Assembly (NCBI GenBank): GCA_029948255.1 | Contig: JALIZF010001774.1 | Location: 310,001 to 374,000 of the forward strand | DNA length: 64,000 bases | Direction: 5' to 3' | From: Telmatactis stephensoni | Taxonomy: Eukaryota > Cnidaria > Anthozoa > Actiniaria > Isophelliidae | Shown: piece after piece, positions 10,281-19,364 of the stretch | Numbering within the stretch: position 1 is the stretch's first letter | How the letters are laid out: each line of letters begins with the position of its first letter | The notes under the pieces: model-generated | What the model was told of the DNA's origin: nothing | The model's input: only the letters and a program-made list of their open reading frames with translations | The model's database searches: none | Translations under genes and position numbers: made by a program

Positions 10281-11713
10281 TTATATCTTTAACTTCTTTA
10301 AAAGTACGGCGCCTATAGCTACGATAAGAATCCAAATATTGTTGCCGACAAACTTCAGCAATTCGCCGCCGGTCTTCAACACCAAAGATAAGACGCTGCC
10401 TAATAGACCTGGCACGGCGGCGGCCATTTTTTTACCTAGCGCTGTAAGGCCTTGACCTATTTTTTTAACACCGGCGCCGACACCTTTTAAAGAGGTTAAT
10501 ATGACTCCTATGACACTACTTACAGCCACGGCAAAGGCCGCAGGAATGCCATATTTTAAAAGCAGGCGTTTTATTTTTTCTTTGGTGGTGAGGCCTAATT
10601 CTCGCTCGCGGTTTTCTACTTGGTGCTCTAATTCTTCTAAGCGCTCTTGGAGTTCTTGGGCCCGTCTTTCGGCGGCCTCGCGTTCTTCTTCGGTGCGGTT
10701 TTCATCGTCGGCTATTCGACGGAGTTCTTCTATTTGGAGTTCTAAGTCTTCGATGGCCTGGCGGTCTTGCTGTAATTGCTCTTCAAGGGTGCGGACTCTA
10801 TGTTCTAACTCGGCCTTTTCTCTTTGCGAGGCCTCGAGTTCAGAACGAAGGGTGGCGGCATCGGTTTTGGCCATCCCTAACTCTTGGGTGGTTTCGTCTA
10901 GCGCCCCGCGGGCACGGTCTCTTTCCCGCAGGGCTTTGTTGGCCTCGGTGACAATGATATTTCTTTCTTCTAAAACAGAATTGTAGCGTTGTTCGGCATC
11001 TTCGAGGAAGTTTTCTGTCTCTAGGTTGTGGCGTTCTTCGTTGGCCGCCAAGGCTTTTTCGTATTCTTCCTGGACGCGGTCAAATCGGGATTGTAGATTA
11101 GACAGGGCCTGGTTTTTGACCGCAAGGGCTTGTTCGGCCTCGCCTAGTTGATCTTCTAGGTCGATGGCTCTCTTTTGCAATGCGATCTTTGCATTATGCT
11201 CTTCCAATAGCTCTAAGAGGCCTCTCGATGCCATTTTAAATCCCTTGAGCGCCTTTACCGTTTCTCTAATCTCGCCTTCTTTAGTAAAAAGGGGCTGTGG
11301 CTTAGTCCATTTGCCTTGGCTCTTTTCGTTGGGAAACGAGATGTAAACTTGGCCCTTCTGCTCAGTTAGTCTTACATAATCGAAGTTAAAGTGTTCGTAT
11401 AATTCTAAGAGGCGTTTTTCGGCCAGTTCGACCGGAGTTTGAAGAATTTCTTTTAGTGTTTCTTCATCGCGAAATTTGTTAAATTCTTCCATTTGAAGGT
11501 ACTCAGGGATTGGCTCGTCGGGATGCAAACGCTCGTAGTCATGTTCGAGGCTGCGGATATACTTGTATGCGTCATTGCCAAAACGACGAAGGGCATCTCT
11601 AAAGACGGCGAACCTGTTTCTATCTGTAGATTTAATTCTTCTTCGTCTTCGTTATTGTCGTCTTGATCCCTGTGTGTGAGGGGATCAAAATCTGGATCTA
11701 TTTCGCCTTCCAT
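10281..11713 (-). pseudogene. Long coiled-coil protein with hydrophobic C-terminus, one frameshift
   Basis: The start is at 11713 in the divergent TATATATATATAATG region. The first ~30 residues are acidic (DPDFDPLTHRDQDDNNEDEEE). A frame change near 11630 joins them to the main frame, which is open from about 11630 to the stop at 10281 and reads without interruption. The centre (about 200 residues) is heptad-rich coiled coil full of Glu, Arg and Leu. The C-terminal ~95 residues are hydrophobic and Gly/Ala-rich, with at least two membrane-spanning segments (GIPAAFAVAVSSVIGVILT and WILIVAIGAVLLKKLKI). The layout resembles a virion membrane or spike-stalk protein, but there is no family name I can defend. 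The frameshift could be mutation or sequencing error, because the rest is intact. Confidence 0.65.
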
Positions 11714-11727
11714 ATATATATATAATG
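11711..11727. promoter_or_regulatory. Divergent TATATATATATAATG start motif
   Basis: CAT...ATG separated only by TA repeats: the minus-strand coiled-coil gene and the plus-strand capsid gene share it. Same design as 8760-8773 and 24623-24633. Confidence 0.7.
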
Positions 11728-12975
11728 ATCAGCTCAAAGATAGATCCCAGTATTCTGCCCAAACAGACTGGTGGCTTAAAGGCCGAAAGGACTTTTCATC
11801 GCGTCACCTTTACGCCCTCTAGTGCCAATCCTGGCGAAAACCTCTATGTCAGCGTCCCCACGCTCTCGGAAAATCTTCTCTTAGTGCCTGGCACCCTGGC
11901 GCTGAGGTTTGATTTGGCCATACAACCATCAACGGCCGACAAACGCCATTGCGTCAATAACATCGGCCGCAACATCGTCAATAGGATGAAAGTTAAATTT
12001 GCCGGAGAATGCCTTTTAGACCTTAACAGGTATGACCTTTACCACACCTACAAAGATCTATTCCTATGGCCCAAAGAGAGAGATGTGCTGATAGAGCAGG
12101 GGATTGGCACTGATACCGTTAGAAAGATGAGAAGTGCTTCATCCAATAAGGGAAGTGATGCAGAAGCTATGGCAATATCAACGGCCTATGGCACCAAATA
12201 TGTCATCCCTTTGGATTTTGAAGTTCTGAAGACCCATGGTGTCTTTTACCCCAGAATCTTATCATCTGATATGCAGTTTGATGTGACGCTGGCGGACACC
12301 ACTAACTTACTGCAGGGCACTGACTCGGCTTTGACTGGGGCGATTCACGACTACAGTATGACCAATCTACAGCTGCAGTATGAAACCATTCACAGCGATA
12401 CCTTAGCCCGCAGTGCCGCCGCTGAATACTCTGCTGGCAAGGCTTTTCTCTATGACCACGTGCATCATCACAAGACCATCCCCGTTCTAGACAAGACCCA
12501 AGATTTAATTACCGAAACGGTGAATATACCCCGCAGGTCTCTGTCTGGGCTGCTGCTGCTCTTCGTAAAGCCATTTTCTGCCGGCCAAAGAGATTCAGAG
12601 AAGTTTGTCAATCCGAACATTACCGACGTCAAAGTCAATATCAACGGCGTTCCTAATAAGATTTACTCGCAGGGCCTGAAGCCGGCCGACATTTACAAAG
12701 AAGTAGTAAGACGGTTTGGCGACCACATAAGCCCCACGCAGTTCTTTCATGGCAATAAATATGCCCTGTGGGTGGATCTAAGAACCTCAGAGGACAATGA
12801 TATTCACGGCCAGGGCTTAAAACTGGTCAGCACACAAGACGGCGTCACTTTGGAGATAAAACGCACAACAAATTCTAGCGCAGGCAATGATGACAAGATC
12901 AACTGCCACATCTTTGTCGTCGGCGATGCGCAAATGAACATAGAAGGGAATCAATTACACTCCATCGCCTATTAA
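11725..12975 (+). CDS. Major capsid protein candidate, 416 aa
   Basis: Intact 416-residue protein starting in a TATATAATG motif. It is beta-rich with alternating hydrophobic strands and few helices. Blocks such as FHRVTFTPSS, LALRFDLAIQ, NNIGRNIVNRMKVKFAGE, the YHTYKDLFLW strand-turn and FYPRILSSDMQFDVTLAD fit a double-jelly-roll capsid subunit of Polinton/PLV type. Length is at the lower end for such capsid proteins. It carries no enzyme motif, is flanked by membrane and coiled-coil protein genes, and is among the best preserved genes here. I cannot align it to the classical Polinton capsid by eye. Structure prediction would decide. A short palindrome, GGATC-GT-GATCC, lies at 12985-12996 just past the stop. 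Confidence 0.7.
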   Translation: MISSKIDPSILPKQTGGLKAERTFHRVTFTPSSANPGENLYVSVPTLSENLLLVPGTLALRFDLAIQPSTADKRHCVNNIGRNIVNRMKVKFAGECLLDLNRYDLYHTYKDLFLWPKERDVLIEQGIGTDTVRKMRSASSNKGSDAEAMAISTAYGTKYVIPLDFEVLKTHGVFYPRILSSDMQFDVTLADTTNLLQGTDSALTGAIHDYSMTNLQLQYETIHSDTLARSAAAEYSAGKAFLYDHVHHHKTIPVLDKTQDLITETVNIPRRSLSGLLLLFVKPFSAGQRDSEKFVNPNITDVKVNINGVPNKIYSQGLKPADIYKEVVRRFGDHISPTQFFHGNKYALWVDLRTSEDNDIHGQGLKLVSTQDGVTLEIKRTTNSSAGNDDKINCHIFVVGDAQMNIEGNQLHSIAY

Positions 12976-13200
12976 AGGGTAACGGATCGTGATCCTTTGT
13001 ATCGGCCTTTAAAGATTAAAATATCAGTGTCATATACCATGCTACGCGTTTTTGAAAACCCCCAGTTGAATTTAAACATGACTGTCATAAAAGATAATGA
13101 CGAACTCTATTTCAAGGCCAAAGAAGTGGCTAAGGCACTAGGATACGCAAATACAAAGAATGCCGTAATTAAGCATATTTCTGATGAACACAAGAAAAGA

Positions 13201-13439
13201 AGTAGTAGGAAAAGGACAGTTCTGGAACAGTTCTACGCCACGGGCCCCCAGGGCACCCCCCCCCCCTCCCCAGACCCCTAGCCCGGTAGGGCTACCTCCC
13301 CTCCCTGGGGTATGGGGTAGGACCCCTCCCCCTACTAGCCCGGTAGGGCTACCCCTTTCTGAGGTATGATGAGGTACGACGATCCCTCGAGCCCGGTAGG
13401 GCTACCCATCACCCAGGGGTACGAGGGTGGTACAACGGG
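13201..13439 (+). repeat. Left inverted repeat of the nested element, with hairpin iterons
   Basis: Matches the complement of 19131-19364 with a few substitutions and small gaps. It contains a C-run near 13256 and three copies of AGCCCGGTAGGGCT (near 13279, 13339 and 13390), each able to form a 5-bp stem with a GGTA loop. Between them are GGGGTA(C/G)GA-like words (complement of TCGTACCCC). Confidence 0.9.
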
Positions 13440-14005
13440 ATATGAATGGGGTACGAGCGCAGCGAGTTTCCGGTACAGAGATTACGGGGTCGATGACGTC
13501 ATTGGTGGTGCAATAATCACCAACCGGGTCAAGCAATTTTTCTCCCTTTTGAATCCTCCTAATTCGTAAATCATATCATATTAATATTTTCTTCTAATTC
13601 TTAAATGGTATCCAATTAAAGAAGTAGCAAAAGTGACCACAAAGAATCAAAGTTTTAGATTTTCTAAACATGCGTGACAGCTATTGTTTTAGAAACGGTC
13701 ACCTGTAAATCTATTGTTTTTGAAACTCGTGTTTACAGTTCGTACAAGAATTAGAAACTAGAATTGGAAGTTCCAGAGTCATTTATTCAATTCATTCCAA
13801 GGGTAAATATTACAATCAAAGTTATAGATTTAAAATACGTACGTGTCAGGATCTCATATCGTCGACACTTTATTTTGAGTCACTAGTTTGTTGTGTGACA
13901 AGTTTCATGACTAGAACTTATGCAAATTTCACCAAACGTTCTGCCTCATTGGTTTACTTAAGGCTCGTTCATTGTTTACACAATTGTCTCAAGAGGTATA
14001 CATGA
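13440..14005. other. Non-coding stretch inside the nested element
   Basis: No credible gene. A short open frame continues out of the inverted repeat to 13569 but is low-complexity at its start. The sequence TATTGTTTTTGAAAC / GTTTTAGAAACGG near 13685-13725 is a small imperfect direct repeat. Confidence 0.4.
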
Positions 14006-14203
14006 TTAAATTTTGTTGATTTCTTCTTGTTGTTGCTGTAGTCCCGTCAATTTCCTTCGACGCATTTGCTCTTTTAAGGGTACACCACCGAACTGTCCAC
14101 GACCTGACGAAACCCCGTTTTGTGGTCCCACTTTAAATGTGAGTTCTTTGAACCAGTCAGGATGAGGTGACTTGCATGAAAAGTTGATCCTAACATCACC
14201 CAT
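14006..14203 (-). CDS. Small basic protein, 65 aa, unknown
   Basis: Starts MGDVRINFSCKSPHPDW and ends in a Gln/Glu-rich tail (LQQQQEEINKI). No domain recognised. It lies downstream of, and on the same strand as, the acidic zinc-ribbon protein, inside the nested element. The start is clean but no promoter motif is evident. It may be a real small virion or regulatory protein or a chance frame. Confidence 0.35.
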   Translation of the reverse strand: MGDVRINFSCKSPHPDWFKELTFKVGPQNGVSSGRGQFGGVPLKEQMRRRKLTGLQQQQEEINKI

Positions 14204-14430
14204 GATTATTTTAGTTCTTCAACCACTCAGTTTTAACCTTTCCGTACGATCGCCTTTGGGTTTGTGACTCGTAAAGTCAGTGGGAGAACAGTTTATACAT
14301 GAGATCATAAAGAGATAAATAAATCACTCTGAACGGTTTCAACACATGTAAATTCAGATCTTGAAAGGTAGTCAGACAAACCACACACAAATTTAGTGTC
14401 AAAAGTCCTCATTTATTCACGTTCGGGATG

Positions 14431-15246
14431 TTACAATTCGCTTTCGGATTCTTCTTGATTGTCATCATGATCATCCATGAGTTTTAATTTCTTTGATTTC
14501 AACGACAATTGATGGACTGCATCACAGTCTCGACAACGACAAAACTTGACTTTCGTGGTATGATCATCTACGGCAAAGACGTGTGAGCAAATATCGCATT
14601 CAACCAGTTGGTCGTCACGACAATAGTAACCTTCGCGCCACAGACATCTGGGGCATTGCACTACAGGTATGGAATAGAACGATTTGAAGTCACGGCAGAC
14701 GTGACACTCTAGGGGTTCATCGTCTGATTCTGAACTTTCCGGTTCTGAATGCTCCTGTGACTCTAAGCTTTCACTAACACTCTCACTGTCCGACTCTGAA
14801 GTTTCTCTTTCAGAGGCTTGGTCACTAGTTTCGCTATCTGTCTCGTCCTCTTCCGGTTGCCTGGCAACCAAATCTGCCAGAACCCTTTTGTTACGGATCA
14901 GTTTCTTATCAATACCAATCTCTGATAATCCTTGAGTGAACGTTTTCAACCCACGAGGTACTTTAACATCCAAATTGTAAGGTAACATGACATACTCAAT
15001 GAGCTCTGCAATGCTGGTGACAGGAATTCTTCGCTCATGATACATCATCTCCCCATGGGAGTTCCAGTATAAAATACTTTTCGAAGCTGACAGGGTATGA
15101 AGAAATGCGAGCGTCTTTTCTTCGGGGTTACTCTGGGAGAGTTTCTGCAAAACCTTTTCAATATCGTCATCGTCAAAAGTGGCCTCTTCGGTGTAAGAAG
15201 CAATACTGTCTTCAGAATCAGTGGACTCGCTCCGTGCTCTTTTCAT
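14431..15246 (-). CDS. Acidic Ser-rich protein with C-terminal zinc ribbons, 271 aa
   Basis: The N-terminal ~130 residues form a globular domain including ILYWNSHGEMMYHERRIP and an IAELIEYVMLPYN helix, then FTQGLSEIGIDKKLI. I recall similar W-N-x-x-G-E-x-x-Y-x-x-x-x-I-P proteins in Polinton-related elements of invertebrates. Next comes a long Ser/Glu/Asp tract (residues ~130-178), then repeated C-x2-C pairs (CHVC, CPRC, CDIC, CRCRDC) that would hold two zinc-ribbon-like modules, and an acidic tail. This could be a DNA- or histone-mimicking regulator, but the function is unknown. It lies head-to-tail with the pX-like gene (58-bp gap), suggesting co-transcription from the repeat-rich region at 15.7-16.3 kb. 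Confidence 0.6.
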   Translation of the reverse strand: MKRARSESTDSEDSIASYTEEATFDDDDIEKVLQKLSQSNPEEKTLAFLHTLSASKSILYWNSHGEMMYHERRIPVTSIAELIEYVMLPYNLDVKVPRGLKTFTQGLSEIGIDKKLIRNKRVLADLVARQPEEDETDSETSDQASERETSESDSESVSESLESQEHSEPESSESDDEPLECHVCRDFKSFYSIPVVQCPRCLWREGYYCRDDQLVECDICSHVFAVDDHTTKVKFCRCRDCDAVHQLSLKSKKLKLMDDHDDNQEESESEL

Positions 15247-15303
15247 GTTGCTTCCTCAAATGATCAACGTCGAAATGAGCTTCTTCTTTATGGACAGGAA
15301 TAT

Positions 15304-15630
15304 TTAAAACAAAAACAACTTCAGAGCCGACACCAGGGGTGACATGATATCGGACACAAAACCACCACCCCGTTGCGCTAGAGTTTGTTTCTTGATTTTG
15401 AAAGGAACGGATGGGTCGGCCAATTTCCGTATGTCATCCACATGCTTTCTCAGTCTTTCTTTTTGCACTTGTGACACTGGTATAGTGCCTTTGGATAAAT
15501 TCGAGCAAACTTCACAAATGGCATGAACCTGTTCTGGACTAGCGGTGGCCAGTAAAAGCGTTCTCTGATGAGGAGGACAATTGGTTAAGTGATACAAATA
15601 CCCAAAATGGTCACGGATCAAACGACTCAT
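15304..15630 (-). CDS. Adenovirus pX/mu-like small protein, 108 aa
   Basis: The helical N-terminal part has a Cys-containing helix (VHAICEVCSNLSKGTIP) and a basic helix (VQKERLRKHVDDIRKLA). It ends with KIKKQTLAQRGGG followed by a hydrophobic tail (FVSDIMSPLVSALKLFLF). The basic segment, RGG(G) hinge and hydrophobic C-terminus are the pattern I associate with pX-like virion core/membrane peptides of adintoviruses and Polintons, where processing may occur near the GG. It supports a viral origin for the nested element. The call is by motif memory, so a profile search would be decisive. Confidence 0.6.
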   Translation of the reverse strand: MSRLIRDHFGYLYHLTNCPPHQRTLLLATASPEQVHAICEVCSNLSKGTIPVSQVQKERLRKHVDDIRKLADPSVPFKIKKQTLAQRGGGFVSDIMSPLVSALKLFLF

Positions 15631-15689
15631 GTTGTCTGTACGGACGTTTGCTCCAAATGAAATAATGAGGGAAAAACACTATAATTTAT

Positions 15690-16345
15690 CTATTATGATA
15701 ATCTAGACTAGAATACTAGAATCTAGCTAGAATACTAGAATCTAACTATAATCTAATCTAATCTAATCTAATCTAATGTAGAATCTAATCTAATCTAATC
15801 TAATGTAGAATCTAAACTAATTAGAATCTAATAGATCTAATCTAATCTAATGTAGAATCTAAACTAATTAGAATCTAATAGATCTAATCTAATCTAATGT
15901 AGAATCTAATCTAATTAGAATCTAATAGATCTAATCTAATCTAATGTAGAATCTAATCTAATTAGAATCTAATAGATCTAATCTAATCTAATGTAGAATC
16001 TAATCTAATTAGAATCTAATAGATCTAATCTAATCTAATCTAATGTAGAATCTAATCTAATTAGAATCTAATAGATCTAATCTAATCTAATCTAATGTAG
16101 AATCTAAACTAGTATAGATCTAATCTAATCTAATCTAATATAGAATCTAATCTAATTAGAATCTAATAGATCTAATCTAATCTAATGTAGAATCTAATCT
16201 AATTAGAATCTAATAGATCTAATCTAATCTAATCTAATGTAGAATCTAAACTAGTATAGATCTAATCTAATCTAATGTAGAATCTAATCTAATCTAATCT
16301 AATGTAGAATCTAATAGATCTTATCTAATGTAGAAAATAACAATC
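15690..16345. repeat. TCTAA-based higher-order tandem array
   Basis: About 650 bp built from (TCTAA)n runs alternating with TGTAGAATCTAA and ATTAGAATCTAATAGATC. The ~64-bp composite unit is repeated roughly nine times with small variants. The units contain palindromes (TAGATCTA; AATCTAATTAGATT-like). The array lies exactly between the divergent leftward (pX-like) and rightward (ATPase) genes, where an origin or enhancer would be placed. No gene. Confidence 0.9.
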
Positions 16346-16405
16346 CATATAGACCATAAATAACACATATTTCTAAAATTGGTTTCATTCAGTACAAGAC
16401 GCGGA

Positions 16406-17884
16406 ATGGTGCGGATGTGTCCTATATGCGGCAAGCCGCAACAAAATTTACACACTCATTTGAGTCGAACTCATAAGCTGGACAATTCACAGCGACAGTA
16501 TTGGCTAGGTCAAGAAAAATGCACAAAAGTTGGTCAGCGGTTTACTCCCTACCCTCAGACAAAACCTCAAGTGGAAACCAAATGTAACCGGTTTCAATTA
16601 CTCCACCCATTCACAGCCTTAGTGGCTGGAATGACCGGCTCTGGGAAAACGGTCTGGGTTCAAAACCTACTGGAACATGCCAACCAAGTCATCCAACCTC
16701 CACCTCAACGTATTGTATGGAGTTACTCTCAATGGCAACCGGCCTATGACCGGATGCTCAAAACGGTCCCTGGGATCGAGTTTGTCAAAGGTATACCCCA
16801 TGACCTGGATGAGGATTGGTATTTTGACCCCGAGATCAACAATCTGATGGTCATTGACGATCAAATGACCGAGACCTCCAACGATAAACGTATCTTGAAT
16901 TTATTTACCAAGGGATCCCATCACCGAAATCTCAGTGTCGTTTTCCTCTTGCAAAATGTCTATTTCCAAGGCAAAATCATGCGCACCTTGAGTCTCAATG
17001 CAGCCTACCTCGTCCTCTTTAAAAATCCCAGAGACAAACTACAAATGATGACGTTGGGAAAACAAATGTACCCCGGAAAAACAGACCAGTTTCTTCAAAA
17101 GTACGAGGCCGCTGTCCAGCGACCTTACGGCTACCTGTTCGTCGATCTCAAACCCAACACCCCAGAGGGGTGTCGACTGCGTACCAACGTTCTTCCAAAT
17201 GATGCTCACTCATCGCAGACTGGAGGTCAAACAGATGCCGTAAAGACCATCGCTAACTTTTTTGAGCGTCAAGGGTACTTACAGTCACCCCAACTGAAAG
17301 CCATGCAGGAACTAGAAGAACAGATGGACGCCATTTTGAAAGACCCCACCCTACCTCCAGAGGTGAAAATCAAAGAATATGGTCCACTGTTTAATCGTTA
17401 CCTTGCTCTACAACAACAACTCTCCAATACCGGTCCAACGATACCGAGACAGGAACCCATTTCAACCGTATCAACATTGGTTGACCAGAGTCAGCCTCCG
17501 GCTAACGTGACGACTCCGAAAAACGTCTCTTCTACAAGTGTGACCAGTGACAGTGGTGTTGGCATGGCAACACCTAAAACACCCTCATTCCTAGAACGTC
17601 TGACATCCAAAGTCAGAACACCTTTTAAAAGTCCACAGGGTACAGAGGAGATACCGTCGACTCCATTAAAAGTAGACCAACCCTCTACTTCCACTCCCAT
17701 CACTCTGTCGAGTGTAGAGTTTCCTCTCACGCCTCCATCCACTAAAGAAAAACCCCAAGCTGATCCCAGGTGGATACGTTATCAAGATGAACATAAGTAT
17801 AGAGGACAGGTGTTCCAACCTCCACGACGCTCACAACGAATAAGAGCCATGATTCAGTCCATACCCGGTTGGGAAAAATATTAA
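16406..17884 (+). CDS. C2H2 finger plus FtsK/HerA-type genome-packaging ATPase, 492 aa
   Basis: Start set at the ATG at 16406. Upstream codons are non-ATG, and TTTCATTCAG at 16383-16392 could also be a splice acceptor. Residues 5-23 form a zinc finger (CPICGKPQQNLHTHLSRTH). The ATPase core has Walker A GMTGSGKT (75-82) and Walker B LMVIDD (147-152), then a sensor strand VVFLLQNVY and conserved RDKLQMMTLGKQMYPG. The C-terminal ~200 residues are Pro/Ser/Thr-rich and disordered, ending in a basic patch (PPRRSQRIRAM). A32-like ATPases of Polintons, adenoviruses and NCLDVs pump DNA into capsids. The gene is intact, whereas the ATPase of the surrounding element is destroyed. Confidence 0.85.
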   Translation: MVRMCPICGKPQQNLHTHLSRTHKLDNSQRQYWLGQEKCTKVGQRFTPYPQTKPQVETKCNRFQLLHPFTALVAGMTGSGKTVWVQNLLEHANQVIQPPPQRIVWSYSQWQPAYDRMLKTVPGIEFVKGIPHDLDEDWYFDPEINNLMVIDDQMTETSNDKRILNLFTKGSHHRNLSVVFLLQNVYFQGKIMRTLSLNAAYLVLFKNPRDKLQMMTLGKQMYPGKTDQFLQKYEAAVQRPYGYLFVDLKPNTPEGCRLRTNVLPNDAHSSQTGGQTDAVKTIANFFERQGYLQSPQLKAMQELEEQMDAILKDPTLPPEVKIKEYGPLFNRYLALQQQLSNTGPTIPRQEPISTVSTLVDQSQPPANVTTPKNVSSTSVTSDSGVGMATPKTPSFLERLTSKVRTPFKSPQGTEEIPSTPLKVDQPSTSTPITLSSVEFPLTPPSTKEKPQADPRWIRYQDEHKYRGQVFQPPRRSQRIRAMIQSIPGWEKY

Positions 17885-18123
17885 ATAGCATTTGACTCAT
17901 GTATTGTAACTAAAAAAAAAGGAAGAAAGAAAGAAAGAAAGAAAATAAAACCAATTGCAACTAGTGTTACTGGTGTCTTGTTCTTTACGATAGTTGATAG
18001 CTTTGCTTTTTGCTTAGCCTTTTGATAGTAACTTGTTGCTAGGATAAAGACAAAAAACACACACACGTTTTTCTTTATATAAAACGTTTTTATTGTACCA
18101 TAACAAATCAATTTACAAATTCA
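17885..18123. other. Spacer with GAAA microsatellite
   Basis: Lies between the convergent ATPase and Cys-rich genes. A short GAAA run at about 17920-17943 follows an A-tract. The complement carries AATAAA-like words that could serve polyadenylation. No gene. Confidence 0.4.
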
Positions 18124-18933
18124 TTAGTAGTTCGAAGGACAACAAGAAGGTTGACATGTATATTTTTCAGAAAATTTTAGTCTTTTTACATCAAAGGTTT
18201 CCGATGGTGATTCTGGATGGTGTCCATATTTCATGATAAATAGTCGATCTCCTTGCTCACAAGACTTTTGCCATCCAAGTACAGCCCTTTTAGTTAGTTC
18301 GGGTAGATACAGAGTCAAATTTATTTCTCCTTGTTCTGTTAGTTCGTGAATCCATTGAACTTCGTCTTGTAGAGACTGTGGTGGGAGTGGGTGGTTGTTG
18401 ACTAGTCGATCAAAACATTTAAGACATATTTGACTGTTGTGCCATCCACACCAGTCGCAGTTGTAGTATCCATACGAACAGTAATCACCTACACTACGAT
18501 CTATACATTGTGGTTTTTGAGGACACTGTTCTAGCCAGTCGGCTGGGTCTTGTATGCCATGGCAATAAATGGGAGCACATCCAAAAGAAATGTCTTCGTC
18601 GACTTCATCTTTTCCGTCCCAAAAACTTTTAGCCATCCAATCAAAAAACTGTGGACTACACAAATGAGAAAAAATGACTGATATGTCCGGTGACTTTTCA
18701 TTTCTTTGTTGAAGAATCCACTCGACGCAACGTCGTATCTGATAAGCGGCTTGATGAATGATTGGGTTTTCTGTATGCTCTTCGTTTGCTTGCAACAATA
18801 CATCAAAATACAGGTATTCTGGGACTGGAGACTCTCCCTTTTTCCAAGAACGGTGCTCTTCATGTAAATCTCCTAAAATGGGGATTGTACTGACTGCAAT
18901 AGCCCATGCTGTGGTGTTTTTATCTGAGGACAT
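18124..18933 (-). CDS. Cys/His-rich protein of the nested element, 269 aa
   Basis: The frame is open back into the inverted repeat (to 19203), but the upstream part is repeat translation. The first sensible start is MSSDKNTTAW at 18933. The N-terminal half is helical and charged. The second half has a cluster CSYGYYNCDWCGWHNSQICLKCF (split here: CSYGYYNC, DWCGWHNSQICLKC) that looks like a ZZ-type zinc finger with two C-x2-C pairs, and a final CQPSCC tail. I do not recognise the family. It reads toward the ATPase gene from the right repeat. Possible roles include a host-interaction or ubiquitin-pathway adaptor, but this is speculation from the ZZ-like cluster only. Confidence 0.55.
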   Translation of the reverse strand: MSSDKNTTAWAIAVSTIPILGDLHEEHRSWKKGESPVPEYLYFDVLLQANEEHTENPIIHQAAYQIRRCVEWILQQRNEKSPDISVIFSHLCSPQFFDWMAKSFWDGKDEVDEDISFGCAPIYCHGIQDPADWLEQCPQKPQCIDRSVGDYCSYGYYNCDWCGWHNSQICLKCFDRLVNNHPLPPQSLQDEVQWIHELTEQGEINLTLYLPELTKRAVLGWQKSCEQGDRLFIMKYGHHPESPSETFDVKRLKFSEKYTCQPSCCPSNY

Positions 18934-19130
18934 AGTTGTTCTTCGACTAGTCTCATGTTCTTTTCCCAAAGCATTTATAGGAACGGTTCTTAAACCGGTT
19001 CTCAGTAGTTTCTTAAAATAGATCCATCTTCCCAAAATAGATGTGACTCCCTCTGGAGAACAATAGGAGGTACCTACCGCCCCTGCACCTCGCTCCGCTC
19101 GTCTAAAAATAGATATGACCTCATCGTACC

Positions 19131-19364
19131 CCGTTGTACCACCCTCGTACCCCTGGGTGAAGGGTAGCCCTACCGGGCTCGAGGGATCGTCGTACCCCAT
19201 CATACCTCAGAAAGGGGTAGCCCTACCGGGCTAGTAGGGGGAGGGGTCGTACCCCATACCCCAGAGAGGGGAGGTAGCCCTACCGGGCTGGGGGTTAGGG
19301 GGGGGGGGGTGCCCTGGGGGCCCGTGGCGTAGAACTGTTCCAGAACTGTCCTTTTCCTACTACT
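19131..19364 (-). repeat. Right inverted repeat of the nested element
   Basis: Mirror of 13201-13439. It contains three AGCCCTACCGGGCT copies (19168, 19219 and 19277 regions), a G-run near 19300-19310, and ends CCTACTACT before the second AAAAGA. Confidence 0.9.

Larger units (their letters stand above)
13201..19364. mobile_element. Nested 6.16-kb satellite-like element
   Basis: Ends AGTAGTAGG...CCTACTACT, inverted repeats of about 235 bp, and a perfect 6-bp AAAAGA duplication (13195-13200 and 19365-19370). These are the hallmarks of integrase-type insertion as in Polintons. Genes inside: a 65-aa protein, an acidic zinc-ribbon protein, a pX-like small protein, a zinc-finger packaging ATPase and a Cys-rich protein. 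I see no integrase, polymerase, helicase or capsid gene. Its genes lack the TATATAATG start motif of the host element. The genes are intact, unlike many of the host element's. It is either a non-autonomous Polinton derivative or a satellite virus of one. Confidence 0.9.

Noticed and set aside
10501..10986. Ser/Arg-rich 161-aa plus-strand frame
   Set aside because: Antisense shadow of the coiled-coil gene, whose Glu/Leu codon bias produces Ser/Arg on the other strand.
15690..16345. Possible CRISPR array
   Set aside because: Repeats are direct, contiguous and lack unique spacers; no cas genes; animal genome context.
18934..19203. N-terminal extension of the Cys-rich satellite protein into the inverted repeat
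   Set aside because: The extension is repeat-derived (GGTTGYDE-type) with no conserved look, and a good Met exists at 18933.
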